Assembly: GCA_902614395.1 (NCBI GenBank)
Contig: CACMKW010000011.1
Location: 1 to 40,506, forward strand
Reading direction: 5' to 3'
Length of the DNA: 40,506 nt
Source: an uncultured Alphaproteobacteria bacterium
Lineage (GTDB): Bacteria > Pseudomonadota > Alphaproteobacteria > HIMB59 > GCA-002718135
The translations under genes and the position numbers were made by a program. Positions 24,516 through 36,604 of this stretch are shown in pieces. Position 1 is the first letter of the stretch, and every line of letters starts with the position of its first letter. The notes below the pieces were generated by a model that saw nothing but the letters and a program-made list of their open reading frames with translations, was not told the origin of the DNA and ran no database searches.

Positions 24516-24543
24516 GTAATAAATCTATTTAATTTTTCGTCAA
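24516..24543 (-). promoter_or_regulatory. Candidate rnpB promoter
   Basis: On the minus strand TTGACG (24538-24543, five of six consensus bases) and TATTAC (24516-24521) are 16 bp apart, which predicts a start near 24509. That coincides with the 5' base of the P1 stem inferred independently. The -35 lies inside the last codons of the upstream amidase gene. Confidence 0.6.
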
Positions 24544-25275
24544 TAAATATTTAAATAAATGCTTAATAATATTAGTATAAACAGTTTCTTGATTTACATA
24601 AGTGAATTTAGTTAGATATCTACTTTTATAAGCAGTAGTTAATCTATTATAATTCTTTAAATTTTTATAAACTTCACGAGTATCATACCCAATTAATGAG
24701 AGAGCGAAAATTATAATTCTTTTTTTAGATCTAATATTATATTTGTTAAACCAATTTTCAATTATTTTTGTATCATTTTTAGTTATACTTTGAAAGTTTG
24801 AGATGATTTTTTCGTTTTCTAATGATTTCCAGGGAAAACATTTACCTGGATCCTTTTTTCTAAATGGTGCTATATCGGAATGTGCTAAGATATTTTTTTT
24901 ATTGATCTTATATTTATTTTTTATTTTAAGAATTAATTTTTTTAAAGAAGATATCATTTTAGGGGAAAATTTATTATTTTTCCCATTTGGGTTATAATCA
25001 AGTTCAATTCCTATAGAAAAAGAGTTTATATCAACAATATCTTGCCAAAATGATTGTCCTGCGTGCCATGCTCTAAATTTTTCATTTACTAAATTGTAGA
25101 TTAGACCATTTTGAGAGACTAAATAATGTGCACTTACTTTTTTCTCTTTTGAACACAAATATGTAATAGCTTCTTTAGTATTTCTTAATGCGGTATAATG
25201 AATAATTATAAGCTTTATTTTAGATCTACTTCTCAAATTGTAATTAGGAGATTTGTATTTAGTTATATATTTCAT
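24529..25275 (-). CDS. N-acetylmuramoyl-L-alanine amidase, AmpD/AmiD (amidase_2) family
   Basis: Zinc amidase that cuts the bond between (anhydro-)MurNAc and the stem peptide, most likely in peptidoglycan recycling. The catalytic zinc ligands are visible as His26 (IIIHYTA), His132 (ILAHSDIAP) and Asp142 (KDPGKCFPW). The 10-residue His-to-Asp spacing is the same as between AmpD His154 and Asp164. SAHYLVSQNG and WHAGQSFWQ are further family motifs. Residues about 165-235 form a helical domain that could be a peptidoglycan-binding module, as in AmiD. No signal peptide or lipobox is seen, which favours a cytosolic AmpD-like role despite the AmiD-like length (248 aa). It ends 19 nt before rnpB and is divergent from bamD across a 33-bp gap. 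Confidence 0.88.
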   Translation of the reverse strand: MKYITKYKSPNYNLRSRSKIKLIIIHYTALRNTKEAITYLCSKEKKVSAHYLVSQNGLIYNLVNEKFRAWHAGQSFWQDIVDINSFSIGIELDYNPNGKNNKFSPKMISSLKKLILKIKNKYKINKKNILAHSDIAPFRKKDPGKCFPWKSLENEKIISNFQSITKNDTKIIENWFNKYNIRSKKRIIIFALSLIGYDTREVYKNLKNYNRLTTAYKSRYLTKFTYVNQETVYTNIIKHLFKYLLTKN

Positions 25276-25308
25276 TCAAATTTTAAAATTAAAATATATA
25301 AATAAATT

Positions 25309-30338
<5,030 letters not shown>

Positions 30339-30343
30339 TTTTT

Positions 30344-30352
30344 TGCTATAAT
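30344..30352 (+). promoter_or_regulatory. Candidate extended -10 promoter for mlaA
   Basis: TGCTATAAT matches the extended -10 consensus (TGn plus TATAAT). It overlaps the first bases upstream of uvrD and would start transcription near 30359, giving mlaA a leader of about 59 nt that contains the inverted repeat at 30376-30399. No good -35 is seen. Confidence 0.4.
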
Positions 30353-30375
30353 AGAGATATATATAATGTAATTTA

Positions 30376-30399
30376 TAAACTATATTAAATAATAGTTTA
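30376..30399. repeat. Inverted repeat in the uvrD-mlaA divergent gap
   Basis: TAAACTAT (30376-30383) and ATAGTTTA (30392-30399) are perfect 8-bp arms separated by 8 bp. The two-fold symmetry would suit a dimeric regulator between divergent genes, or a hairpin in the mlaA leader. The AT-rich composition makes chance plausible. Confidence 0.4.
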
Positions 30400-30417
30400 G
30401 ATATTAGTGATTAGTCT

Positions 30418-31203
30418 ATGAGTAAAAAAATTATAATTCTACTTTTTCTATTTTTCGGTTTACTATCCCACAAAGTAGTTGCTAGTGAGGCTGATCAAGT
30501 AAACACTGATTCTGATGATTTTGAAACAACAACCTTAGAAGATGAAATATATGATCCTTTTGAACCGGTGAATAGAGCTATATTTAGTTTTAATAATGTA
30601 GCCGATAGAATTGTTTTAGAACCAATTTCAAAAGGGTACAAAAAATTACCTTCTCCATTACAAAGTGGAATAAATAATATTTTAAGTAATTTAAGAGCCC
30701 CATTAGTTGTTGTTAATCAATTGTTACAAGGTCAGGCTGAAAATGCTGTTCAATCTTCAGGAAGATTTGTTATTAATAGTACCTTAGGTGTATTTGGATT
30801 ATTTGATGTTGCAGAAAAGATTGGACTTGAAGAAAAAGAAGAAGATTATGGACAAACACTTGCAACTTGGGGTGTTGGAGATGGTTTTTATATTGTACTT
30901 CCACTATTTGGACCTTCAAATCTAAGAGATACATCAGGTATGGTATTAACAATGTTAACAGATCCAATTAATGCATATGCAGTAAGTGAAGGAGAAGCTT
31001 GGCTAGTGCCAATGAGAACTGCAGTTAATGCAGTTGATACAAGATCTCAAATAATTGATGAAGTTAATGCATTAAGAGATAATTCCGTAGATTATTATGC
31101 AGCAGTAAGAAGTTCTTACTATCAAAACCGAAAGGCAGCAATTAATAATGTTGATGACTCAGAATTAACACCGTTACCTCTGATTAGTATAGAATTTGAA
31201 TAA
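30418..31203 (+). CDS. mlaA: MlaA (VacJ), outer membrane lipid-asymmetry protein
   Basis: Outer-membrane component of the Mla system, which removes mislocalised phospholipids from the outer leaflet and passes them to periplasmic MlaC. The family core is clear: YDPFEPVNRAIFSFN near residue 44, GYKKLPSPLQSGINN, NLRAPLVVVNQLLQG, RFVINSTLGVFGLFDVA, DYGQTLATWGVGDG and VLPLFGPSNLRD. A Sec signal peptide covers about residues 1-22 (ending VVAS). Unlike the E. coli lipoprotein there is no lipobox cysteine, so this version would be released or anchored only by its own ring of helices. At 261 aa it is full length. It shares its stop with the start of mlaC (TAATG). Confidence 0.93.
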   Translation: MSKKIIILLFLFFGLLSHKVVASEADQVNTDSDDFETTTLEDEIYDPFEPVNRAIFSFNNVADRIVLEPISKGYKKLPSPLQSGINNILSNLRAPLVVVNQLLQGQAENAVQSSGRFVINSTLGVFGLFDVAEKIGLEEKEEDYGQTLATWGVGDGFYIVLPLFGPSNLRDTSGMVLTMLTDPINAYAVSEGEAWLVPMRTAVNAVDTRSQIIDEVNALRDNSVDYYAAVRSSYYQNRKAAINNVDDSELTPLPLISIEFE

Positions 31204-31805
31204 TGAAATTTAATTTAATAATTTTTTTTCTTATAATCTTTATTTCAAAAAATTTATATTCTGATGAAACTTCAAAATGGCTTAAAAAAGAAATAGATAT
31301 TATTCTTGAAGCTTATAAAAATCAAAACCTCTCAAATGAAAACAGATTTCTTCTAATTGAAAAAACAATAAATAATAATTTTGCAGGTACAGGTATTGCT
31401 AAATTTGTTGCAGGAGAAGCTTGGAAAAAATCAGATAAAAATACAAAAAAGATCTACATCGATAATTTTAAAAGACATCTAGCTTTGAATATAGCTTCAA
31501 TGATGCAAGGATATTCAGACCAAACCTATGAATTAACAAAATCAAAATATGATCAAAAAAATCAAGTAACTCTTGTTGATATGGAGATCTTTTCAGATAC
31601 CGGTTCAGTTATTGTAACATGGCGGGTAAAAGAATCAAAAGATAGATTTTTTGTTATTGATTTAATTGTTGCTGATATTTCATTAGTAGTAACAAAAAGA
31701 TCAGAGTTTAACTCAATGTTAAAAAAAGTTGATAATGATCTTTCAAGATTTAATGAAGTTTTATTTGATCAAAATCAAATAAGTTATCAGAAAATTACTG
31801 AATAA
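31203..31805 (+). CDS. mlaC: MlaC-like periplasmic phospholipid-binding protein
   Basis: Soluble shuttle (Ttg2D/MlaC family) that carries phospholipid between MlaA at the outer membrane and the inner-membrane MlaFEDB complex. A signal peptide covers about residues 1-20 (ending NLYS). The mature part shows the family pattern: AGTGIAKFVAGEAWKK, an AWKKSDKNTKKIYIDNFKRHL-like helix, then beta strands including VIVTWRVKE and FFVIDLIVADISLVVTKRSEF. At 200 aa it is typical. It overlaps the mlaA stop by 1 nt, so the two work together. The MlaFEDB genes are not in the window. Confidence 0.9.
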   Translation: MKFNLIIFFLIIFISKNLYSDETSKWLKKEIDIILEAYKNQNLSNENRFLLIEKTINNNFAGTGIAKFVAGEAWKKSDKNTKKIYIDNFKRHLALNIASMMQGYSDQTYELTKSKYDQKNQVTLVDMEIFSDTGSVIVTWRVKESKDRFFVIDLIVADISLVVTKRSEFNSMLKKVDNDLSRFNEVLFDQNQISYQKITE

Positions 31806-31813
31806 TATCTAAT

Positions 31814-31829
31814 AATTAAATTTTTAATT
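31814..31829 (+). terminator. Possible weak AT-only terminator after mlaC
   Basis: AATTAAA (31814-31820) and TTTAATT (31823-31829), followed by a T-run, make a 7-bp all-AT hairpin at the 3' end of mlaC, overlapping the opposite gene's last codons. It is probably weak, and low-complexity chance is likely. Confidence 0.25.
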
Positions 31830-32940
31830 TTTTTATTTCTTCTTCAATTAATATTGCAGGTTGATTAGGATTGGTTGATAGTTGATAAGATTTGTTTTCC
31901 TCAGCTGATTTAATAATTCCATCCATAATCTCAAGCACATGAAGAGATAATTCAAGAGAACATCTAGCTTTTCGATTATTAGAAATTGAATCAATCATTT
32001 CTGAAAGACCTATTCCTCTATAATTTGCTTTTTTATTTCCCTCTCCGTCACTTTTATTTGGAATACCTAACAACATATTATCATTATTTATAGTTTCCCA
32101 ATCACTATCTTTTTGAGAAATTAATAAATCACCACTAAAAAAATTAGGATCAGGAACAATCATTGACCCATCAAGTCCATAAAGTTCAATTGTTGAATGG
32201 TTATTTTTCCAGACATCCCAAGTACAAAAAAACTGAATTTTTGCATTATTTTGGAACTCTAAAGATCCCATTAGGGTTGTTGGGGTTTCAACCTTAATTT
32301 TATCACCGTATCTTGGCTGACTAGTTATTGTTCTTTCATTTGTAGCAGTTCCACTGATTGCATTTATTTGTTTAACTGGTCCAATTAAGTTAACTAATTG
32401 AGTAATATAATAAACACCAACATCAAAAACAGGTCCAGCTCCAGGTTTAAAGAAAAAATCTGGATTTGGGTGCCAGTGCTCCATTCCATGAGACATTAAA
32501 TTAAAAGTTCCCAAAACAATTTTACCTATTTTATTATCTTCAATTAATTTTCTAGCTCTTTGCCCTGCTGCTCCTAAAAATGTATCTGGAGCACAACCAA
32601 CATACAACCCTTTTTCATTTGCTAGTTTTTGTATTTCTAAACCTTCTTGAAAATTCATTGCCAATGGTTTTTCACTAAAACAATGCTTGCCATTAAGAAG
32701 TGATTTTGTGATAATTTCTTTATGGGCTGCAGGAATTGTTAAATTAATTACTAAATCAATTTCATTATCTTCTAGAATTTCGTCAACAGATAAAGCTTTA
32801 ACATTATATTTAGATGCAGCATTAGAAGCGGCTTCTTTATTAATATCTGCACAAGCAACTATCTTAAAATTGTTAAATATTTTTTGACATTCAAAATATG
32901 TCTCAGAAATATTTCCACAACCTACAATTCCAATATTCAT
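31816..32940 (-). CDS. Gfo/Idh/MocA family sugar dehydrogenase
   Basis: NAD(P)-dependent oxidoreductase of the glucose-fructose oxidoreductase family, expected to oxidise a hydroxyl group of a sugar or glycoside. The Rossmann loop GIVGCGNI is at residues 4-11 and the family EKP motif (Glu90-Lys91-Pro92, CFSEKPLAM) supplies the catalytic lysine. The active-site stretch GPVFDVGVYYITQLV carries Asp173 and Tyr177/178 where many relatives have Asp and His. HGMEHWHPNPDFFFKPG precedes it. At 374 aa it is complete. It is the last gene of the sugar transport operon and shares 1 nt with the TIM-barrel gene. The linkage to a CUT1 importer resembles ThuB-like or YcjS-like 3-dehydrogenases acting on glucosides, but the substrate is unproven. 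Confidence 0.85.
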   Translation of the reverse strand: MNIGIVGCGNISETYFECQKIFNNFKIVACADINKEAASNAASKYNVKALSVDEILEDNEIDLVINLTIPAAHKEIITKSLLNGKHCFSEKPLAMNFQEGLEIQKLANEKGLYVGCAPDTFLGAAGQRARKLIEDNKIGKIVLGTFNLMSHGMEHWHPNPDFFFKPGAGPVFDVGVYYITQLVNLIGPVKQINAISGTATNERTITSQPRYGDKIKVETPTTLMGSLEFQNNAKIQFFCTWDVWKNNHSTIELYGLDGSMIVPDPNFFSGDLLISQKDSDWETINNDNMLLGIPNKSDGEGNKKANYRGIGLSEMIDSISNNRKARCSLELSLHVLEIMDGIIKSAEENKSYQLSTNPNQPAILIEEEIKKLKI

Positions 32941-33713
32941 TAAATTGTTTCTAAATATTCTAAAGATTTAGTTGTGTATTCTTTATAGTCTTTTGGATCA
33001 TCGTGCTCTAAAACAAATACCTCACATGGTGTTTTTTTAACTTCTGAAATTAGTTTTGGCCAATCAATGAAACCTTCTCCTACTGCAGATTGCTGATCAT
33101 GTTCTAATAAATTTTTAGTTTGATCATAAAAATCTTTCAAATGACAGCCAACAATTTTATTTTTATATTTTTCTATCCAATCAAGTGGATTAGCCTTTCC
33201 AGCAACTGCCCAACCAAGATCTAATTCCATTTTAAGATTTTCATTATGATCCATCATACACTCAATTGGAAGTTTTCCACTAGGTAGAGGTCTAAATTCA
33301 AAAGAGTGATTATGATATCCAAGTGTTAATCCATTATCTTCATAAATTTGAACATATGAAGATAAATCTTTCCCAAAACTATTCCAAGTATCTTCATCAA
33401 GATCAAAATTTGAAGCAAAATCTTTATTGAATTTTTCTGGTACAGATGGGACTATTGCATGTCTTATATTAAGATATTTCATCCTTCTGATTGTTTCATC
33501 AGTATCTGTTATAGCTTGAAAGCTTATGTGTGATGATTTTATAGAAATATCGTTATCATCCATCATGGATTTAAAATTATCTAAATTAATTTTATCTAAA
33601 TCAAATAATTCAATATTTTTAATTCCAGACTCAGATAAGAATTTAAAAATTGGCTCATAAGGTTGAAATTTTCTTGTAGTATATAATTGCATGGATACAT
33701 CATTTCTGTTCAT
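32940..33713 (-). CDS. Sugar phosphate isomerase/epimerase-like TIM-barrel protein
   Basis: Member of the xylose isomerase-like (AP endonuclease 2) TIM-barrel family, metal enzymes that isomerise, epimerise or cleave sugars and keto-sugars. Metal-ligand motifs are recognisable in order: KNIELFDL near residue 35, GYHNHSFEF, KMELDLGWA, GCHLKDFY, GEGFIDW and VLEHDDP. At 257 aa it is a single domain without signal peptide, hence cytosolic. It sits between the transporter ATPase gene and the Gfo/Idh gene with 1-nt stop/start overlaps on both sides. Partners of this kind include E. coli YcjR, which acts on 3-keto-glycosides made by the neighbouring dehydrogenase. A related keto-sugar epimerase or lyase role is a reasonable inference; the name phosphate isomerase is only the family label. 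Confidence 0.82.
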   Translation of the reverse strand: MNRNDVSMQLYTTRKFQPYEPIFKFLSESGIKNIELFDLDKINLDNFKSMMDDNDISIKSSHISFQAITDTDETIRRMKYLNIRHAIVPSVPEKFNKDFASNFDLDEDTWNSFGKDLSSYVQIYEDNGLTLGYHNHSFEFRPLPSGKLPIECMMDHNENLKMELDLGWAVAGKANPLDWIEKYKNKIVGCHLKDFYDQTKNLLEHDQQSAVGEGFIDWPKLISEVKKTPCEVFVLEHDDPKDYKEYTTKSLEYLETI

Positions 33714-34786
33714 TAGATTCTCTCCTCAGATTTACTATCAAATATTGAACTTTTATTAATATCAAAAGATATATTTATTTCATCATTTAAATTATAGTTT
33801 GAGCTCCCCTCTAATCTAATTGAGATAGGTGTGCCTTCAATGCTAGTCCATACTAAAGTATCAGCGCCCATAGGCTCTACTAATTCTACATTGCATAAAA
33901 TAGAATTTTCATTTTTTTCTATTTTTATATTTTCTGGTCTTATTCCAAATACAACTTCTTGATCATCAATCAAATTATTTATATTTTCGTATTTAGAGAT
34001 ATTAATTTGCTTCTTTCCAATAAGTAAATATTGATTTGATTTATCAAATTTAACTTTTAAAAAATTCATACTTGGAGAACCAATAAAACCAGCTACAAAT
34101 AAATTAGCTGGTTTATTATAGATTTGTTTAGGTGTATCTAATTGTTGTATTAAACCATCTTTCATAACAGATATACGGTCAGCGAGAGTCATCGCTTCAA
34201 TTTGATCATGTGTAACATAGATCATAGTATTAGATAAATCTCTATGAAGTTTTTTTATTTCATAACGTAATTCTGCTCTTAATTTTGCATCTAAGTTACT
34301 TAGAGGCTCATCAAATAAAAATACCTTTGCATCTCTTACAAGAGCTCTTCCTATAGCAACACGCTGTCTCTGACCTCCTGAGAGCTGTGAAGGTTTTCTT
34401 TTAAGTAATTCATTTATTTGTAAAAGGTTTGATGCTTTTTCTATTTTATCATCTATAATTTTTTTCGCAGTTCCCATCATCCTTAAACCAAATGATAAAT
34501 TTTTCTCTACTGTCATACTTGGATATAAAGCATAAGATTGAAATACCATGCCTATATGTCTATCTTTTGGTTCTTTCCAAGTTACATTATCATCTTCAAT
34601 CCAAATTTGACCATCAGATAAATCTAGAAGACCTGCTATACAATTTAATAACGTTGTTTTTCCACAACCAGAAGGTCCAAGTAAAACCATGAATTCACCT
34701 TCTTTAATATCAAGACTTAAATCATTTAATATTTCAGTTTTCCCATAACTGAAAGATATATTTTTTACCTCAACACTATTTTTCAT
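33713..34786 (-). CDS. CUT1-type sugar ABC importer ATPase (MalK/UgpC-like)
   Basis: Energises the sugar importer encoded just upstream. The ATP-binding domain has Walker A GPSGCGKTT at residues 37-45, Q-loop VFQSYALYP, signature LSGGQRQRVAIGRAL, Walker B VFLFDEPLSNLDAKLR and the switch histidine in YVTHDQ. A C-terminal OB-type TOBE domain (VFGIRPENIKIE) follows, as in MalK and UgpC. I chose the ATG at 34786 (357 aa), which has a strong Shine-Dalgarno sequence AAAGGGGTGA. The open frame to 34831 only overlaps the permease gene. It starts 2 nt after the permease stop and shares 1 nt with the next gene. Confidence 0.94.
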   Translation of the reverse strand: MKNSVEVKNISFSYGKTEILNDLSLDIKEGEFMVLLGPSGCGKTTLLNCIAGLLDLSDGQIWIEDDNVTWKEPKDRHIGMVFQSYALYPSMTVEKNLSFGLRMMGTAKKIIDDKIEKASNLLQINELLKRKPSQLSGGQRQRVAIGRALVRDAKVFLFDEPLSNLDAKLRAELRYEIKKLHRDLSNTMIYVTHDQIEAMTLADRISVMKDGLIQQLDTPKQIYNKPANLFVAGFIGSPSMNFLKVKFDKSNQYLLIGKKQINISKYENINNLIDDQEVVFGIRPENIKIEKNENSILCNVELVEPMGADTLVWTSIEGTPISIRLEGSSNYNLNDEINISFDINKSSIFDSKSEERI

Positions 34787-34788
34787 AT

Positions 34789-35670
34789 TCACCCCTTTAT
34801 TGCCCCAGCTGCTATTCCACGCACAAACCATCTTCCAGAAATAAAATAAACAAAAAGCGGTACTAGAGAAGTTAAAATTGTTGCTGACATATCTACATTA
34901 TACTCGGCAACTCCATAATCTACTTGAACTATATTATTTAATTGAACCGTCATTGGTTGATTATCTCTTCCAGCAAAAACTAACCCAAGGAGAAAGTCAT
35001 TCCAAATTCCAGTAACTTGAAGAATGACGGCTACAATAGTTATTGGAGCAGACATTGGAATAATAACATAGAAAAATATTTTTATAAAATTACCACCGTC
35101 TATTCTTGCAGCTTTAAATAAATCGATAGGTAGACTTGCATAAAAGTTTCTAAAAATTAGTGTTAATATTGGCATACCAAAAATTGTATGTACTAAAATA
35201 ATGCCAGGAAGAGTTGAATAAATGCCTAAGGCATCTTCTATTTTTAGAAGAGGATAAACCATTACCTGATAAGGGATAAAAGCACCAAACATGCACAAAC
35301 CAAAAAAGAAATATGCTCCTCTAAATCGCCAAAAAGCTAAAGCATATCCATTTATTGCACTAAGTCCAACAGACACAATAACACTGGGAACAGTAATTTT
35401 AATTGAATTAAAAAAACCTGGTTTAAGACCTTCACATACAAACCCTGTACAAGCAGTAGACCACGCTTTAGGCCATGAGTAAAAACTGAGTTCTTTTGGT
35501 AAATTTAAAATATTTGCAGCTCTAATTTCATCCATATCTTTTAAGGATGTGATAACCATTACATATAACGGCATTAAAAAAAATATAGCACACACTAAAA
35601 TGAAACAATACATACCAATTCTTCCTATTGTTAAATGTTTTGGACGTCGACCTGAAGGTATGGCTTTCAT
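34789..35670 (-). CDS. Sugar ABC importer permease, MalG-type (GtsC-like)
   Basis: Second inner-membrane subunit of a CUT1 importer, with six membrane segments expected. The cytosolic EAA loop that docks the ATPase reads DLFKAARIDGGNFIKIFFYV with IPMSAP. LPLYVMVITS-type N-terminal sequence, NGYALAFWRFRGA, FGAFIPYQVMVYP and the ending SGRWFVRGIAAGAIKG are shared with the glucose-type GtsC permeases as I recall them. At 293 aa it is typical. Its start shares 1 nt with the stop of the first permease gene, and the ribosome-binding site of the ATPase gene is inside its last codons. Confidence 0.92.
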   Translation of the reverse strand: MKAIPSGRRPKHLTIGRIGMYCFILVCAIFFLMPLYVMVITSLKDMDEIRAANILNLPKELSFYSWPKAWSTACTGFVCEGLKPGFFNSIKITVPSVIVSVGLSAINGYALAFWRFRGAYFFFGLCMFGAFIPYQVMVYPLLKIEDALGIYSTLPGIILVHTIFGMPILTLIFRNFYASLPIDLFKAARIDGGNFIKIFFYVIIPMSAPITIVAVILQVTGIWNDFLLGLVFAGRDNQPMTVQLNNIVQVDYGVAEYNVDMSATILTSLVPLFVYFISGRWFVRGIAAGAIKG

Positions 35671-36551
35671 TAGTTTGCTGCGTATTTGTTTCTTAAATAA
35701 AATTCATAAAATGCCCATGGGGCTAGTATACATACAACAGAAATAAACATTATTATTGATGCAGCAAATGCTTGACCTAAATCAGCTCGTTTAAAAAAAT
35801 TTTCCATTACATAAAGTGCAGGAGTTGTTGTAGCATAACCCGGACCTCCAGAAGTTAGTGTTAAAATTAAATCGTAGACTTTTACAACTCCAGCAGCAAT
35901 TAAAACTACTGCTGTAACGACCATAGGTCTTAACATTGGAAGAATAACAAATATGTAAGATTTCCATTTTGCTACTCCTTCAATACTAAGAGATTTCCAA
36001 ATATCTTCATCGATACCCCTGAGACCTGCCAACATTAAAACCATTACAAAACCTGCGCCTTGCCAAACAGCTGCAATACAAACTGCGTAAATTGCTAAAT
36101 CTCTATTAACTAACCAATCAAGCTCAAACCAAGCAAACCCCCACATATGCATAGAATTTTCTAATCCAAAGGTTGGATTTAGAACCCATTTCCATACTAA
36201 GCCTGTCACAACAAAAGACATTGCGTAAGGATATAAAAAGATTGTTCTAAATAAACTTTCACCTCTAATTTTTTGATCAATTAAAACTGCAAGAAGGAAA
36301 CCAATGATTAAGCATCCAATTGTGAATACAAAACCGTAGATAAAAATATTTTCAACTGCGACATCCCATTTTCTTTGTTTAAATAATCTTTCGTATTGAT
36401 CAAAGCCAATATAATTAAAAACAGGAATAAGTTTTGAATTTGTAAGTGAATATACAAATGAATAAATTATACACCCAACAAAGACTGTTAGCGAAATTAC
36501 AATCATTGGAAGTAATGCAATCATTGATGCAATATTTCTAAATAAAGGCAT
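35670..36551 (-). CDS. Sugar ABC importer permease, MalF-type (GtsB-like)
   Basis: First inner-membrane subunit of the same CUT1 importer. About six hydrophobic segments are visible, with FRTIFLYPYAMSFVVTGLVWKW and the docking EAA loop DEDIWKSLSIEGVAKWKSY with ILPMLRP. GGPGYATTTPALYVMENFF near residue 245 is a common feature of this family. At 293 aa it lacks the extra N-terminal helices and periplasmic domain of E. coli MalF, as in glucose- and trehalose-type importers. It lies 53 bp after the binding-protein gene, separated by a stem-loop. Confidence 0.92.
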   Translation of the reverse strand: MPLFRNIASMIALLPMIVISLTVFVGCIIYSFVYSLTNSKLIPVFNYIGFDQYERLFKQRKWDVAVENIFIYGFVFTIGCLIIGFLLAVLIDQKIRGESLFRTIFLYPYAMSFVVTGLVWKWVLNPTFGLENSMHMWGFAWFELDWLVNRDLAIYAVCIAAVWQGAGFVMVLMLAGLRGIDEDIWKSLSIEGVAKWKSYIFVILPMLRPMVVTAVVLIAAGVVKVYDLILTLTSGGPGYATTTPALYVMENFFKRADLGQAFAASIIMFISVVCILAPWAFYEFYLRNKYAAN

Positions 36552-36570
36552 AAATTTTTTTATATAATCT

Positions 36571-36591
36571 AGGGCAGGTTGAACCTGCCCT
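36571..36591 (-). other. Intercistronic stem-loop after the binding-protein gene
   Basis: AGGGCAGGTT-G-AACCTGCCCT (plus-strand orientation) is a perfect 10-bp inverted repeat with a single central base and a G+C-rich stem that stands out in this AT-rich DNA. No T-run follows directly on the minus strand, so it is a poor terminator. It more likely stabilises the upstream binding-protein mRNA or partly attenuates the permease genes, as known for other binding-protein operons. Confidence 0.75.
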
Positions 36592-36604
36592 AAAATAATT
36601 ATAT

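Noticed and set aside
24122-24532. Two open frames of about 70 codons, one on each strand, between mraZ and the amidase
   Set aside because: They lie across the RNase P RNA gene, whose conserved cores and P1 stem explain the sequence; the predicted peptides resemble nothing.
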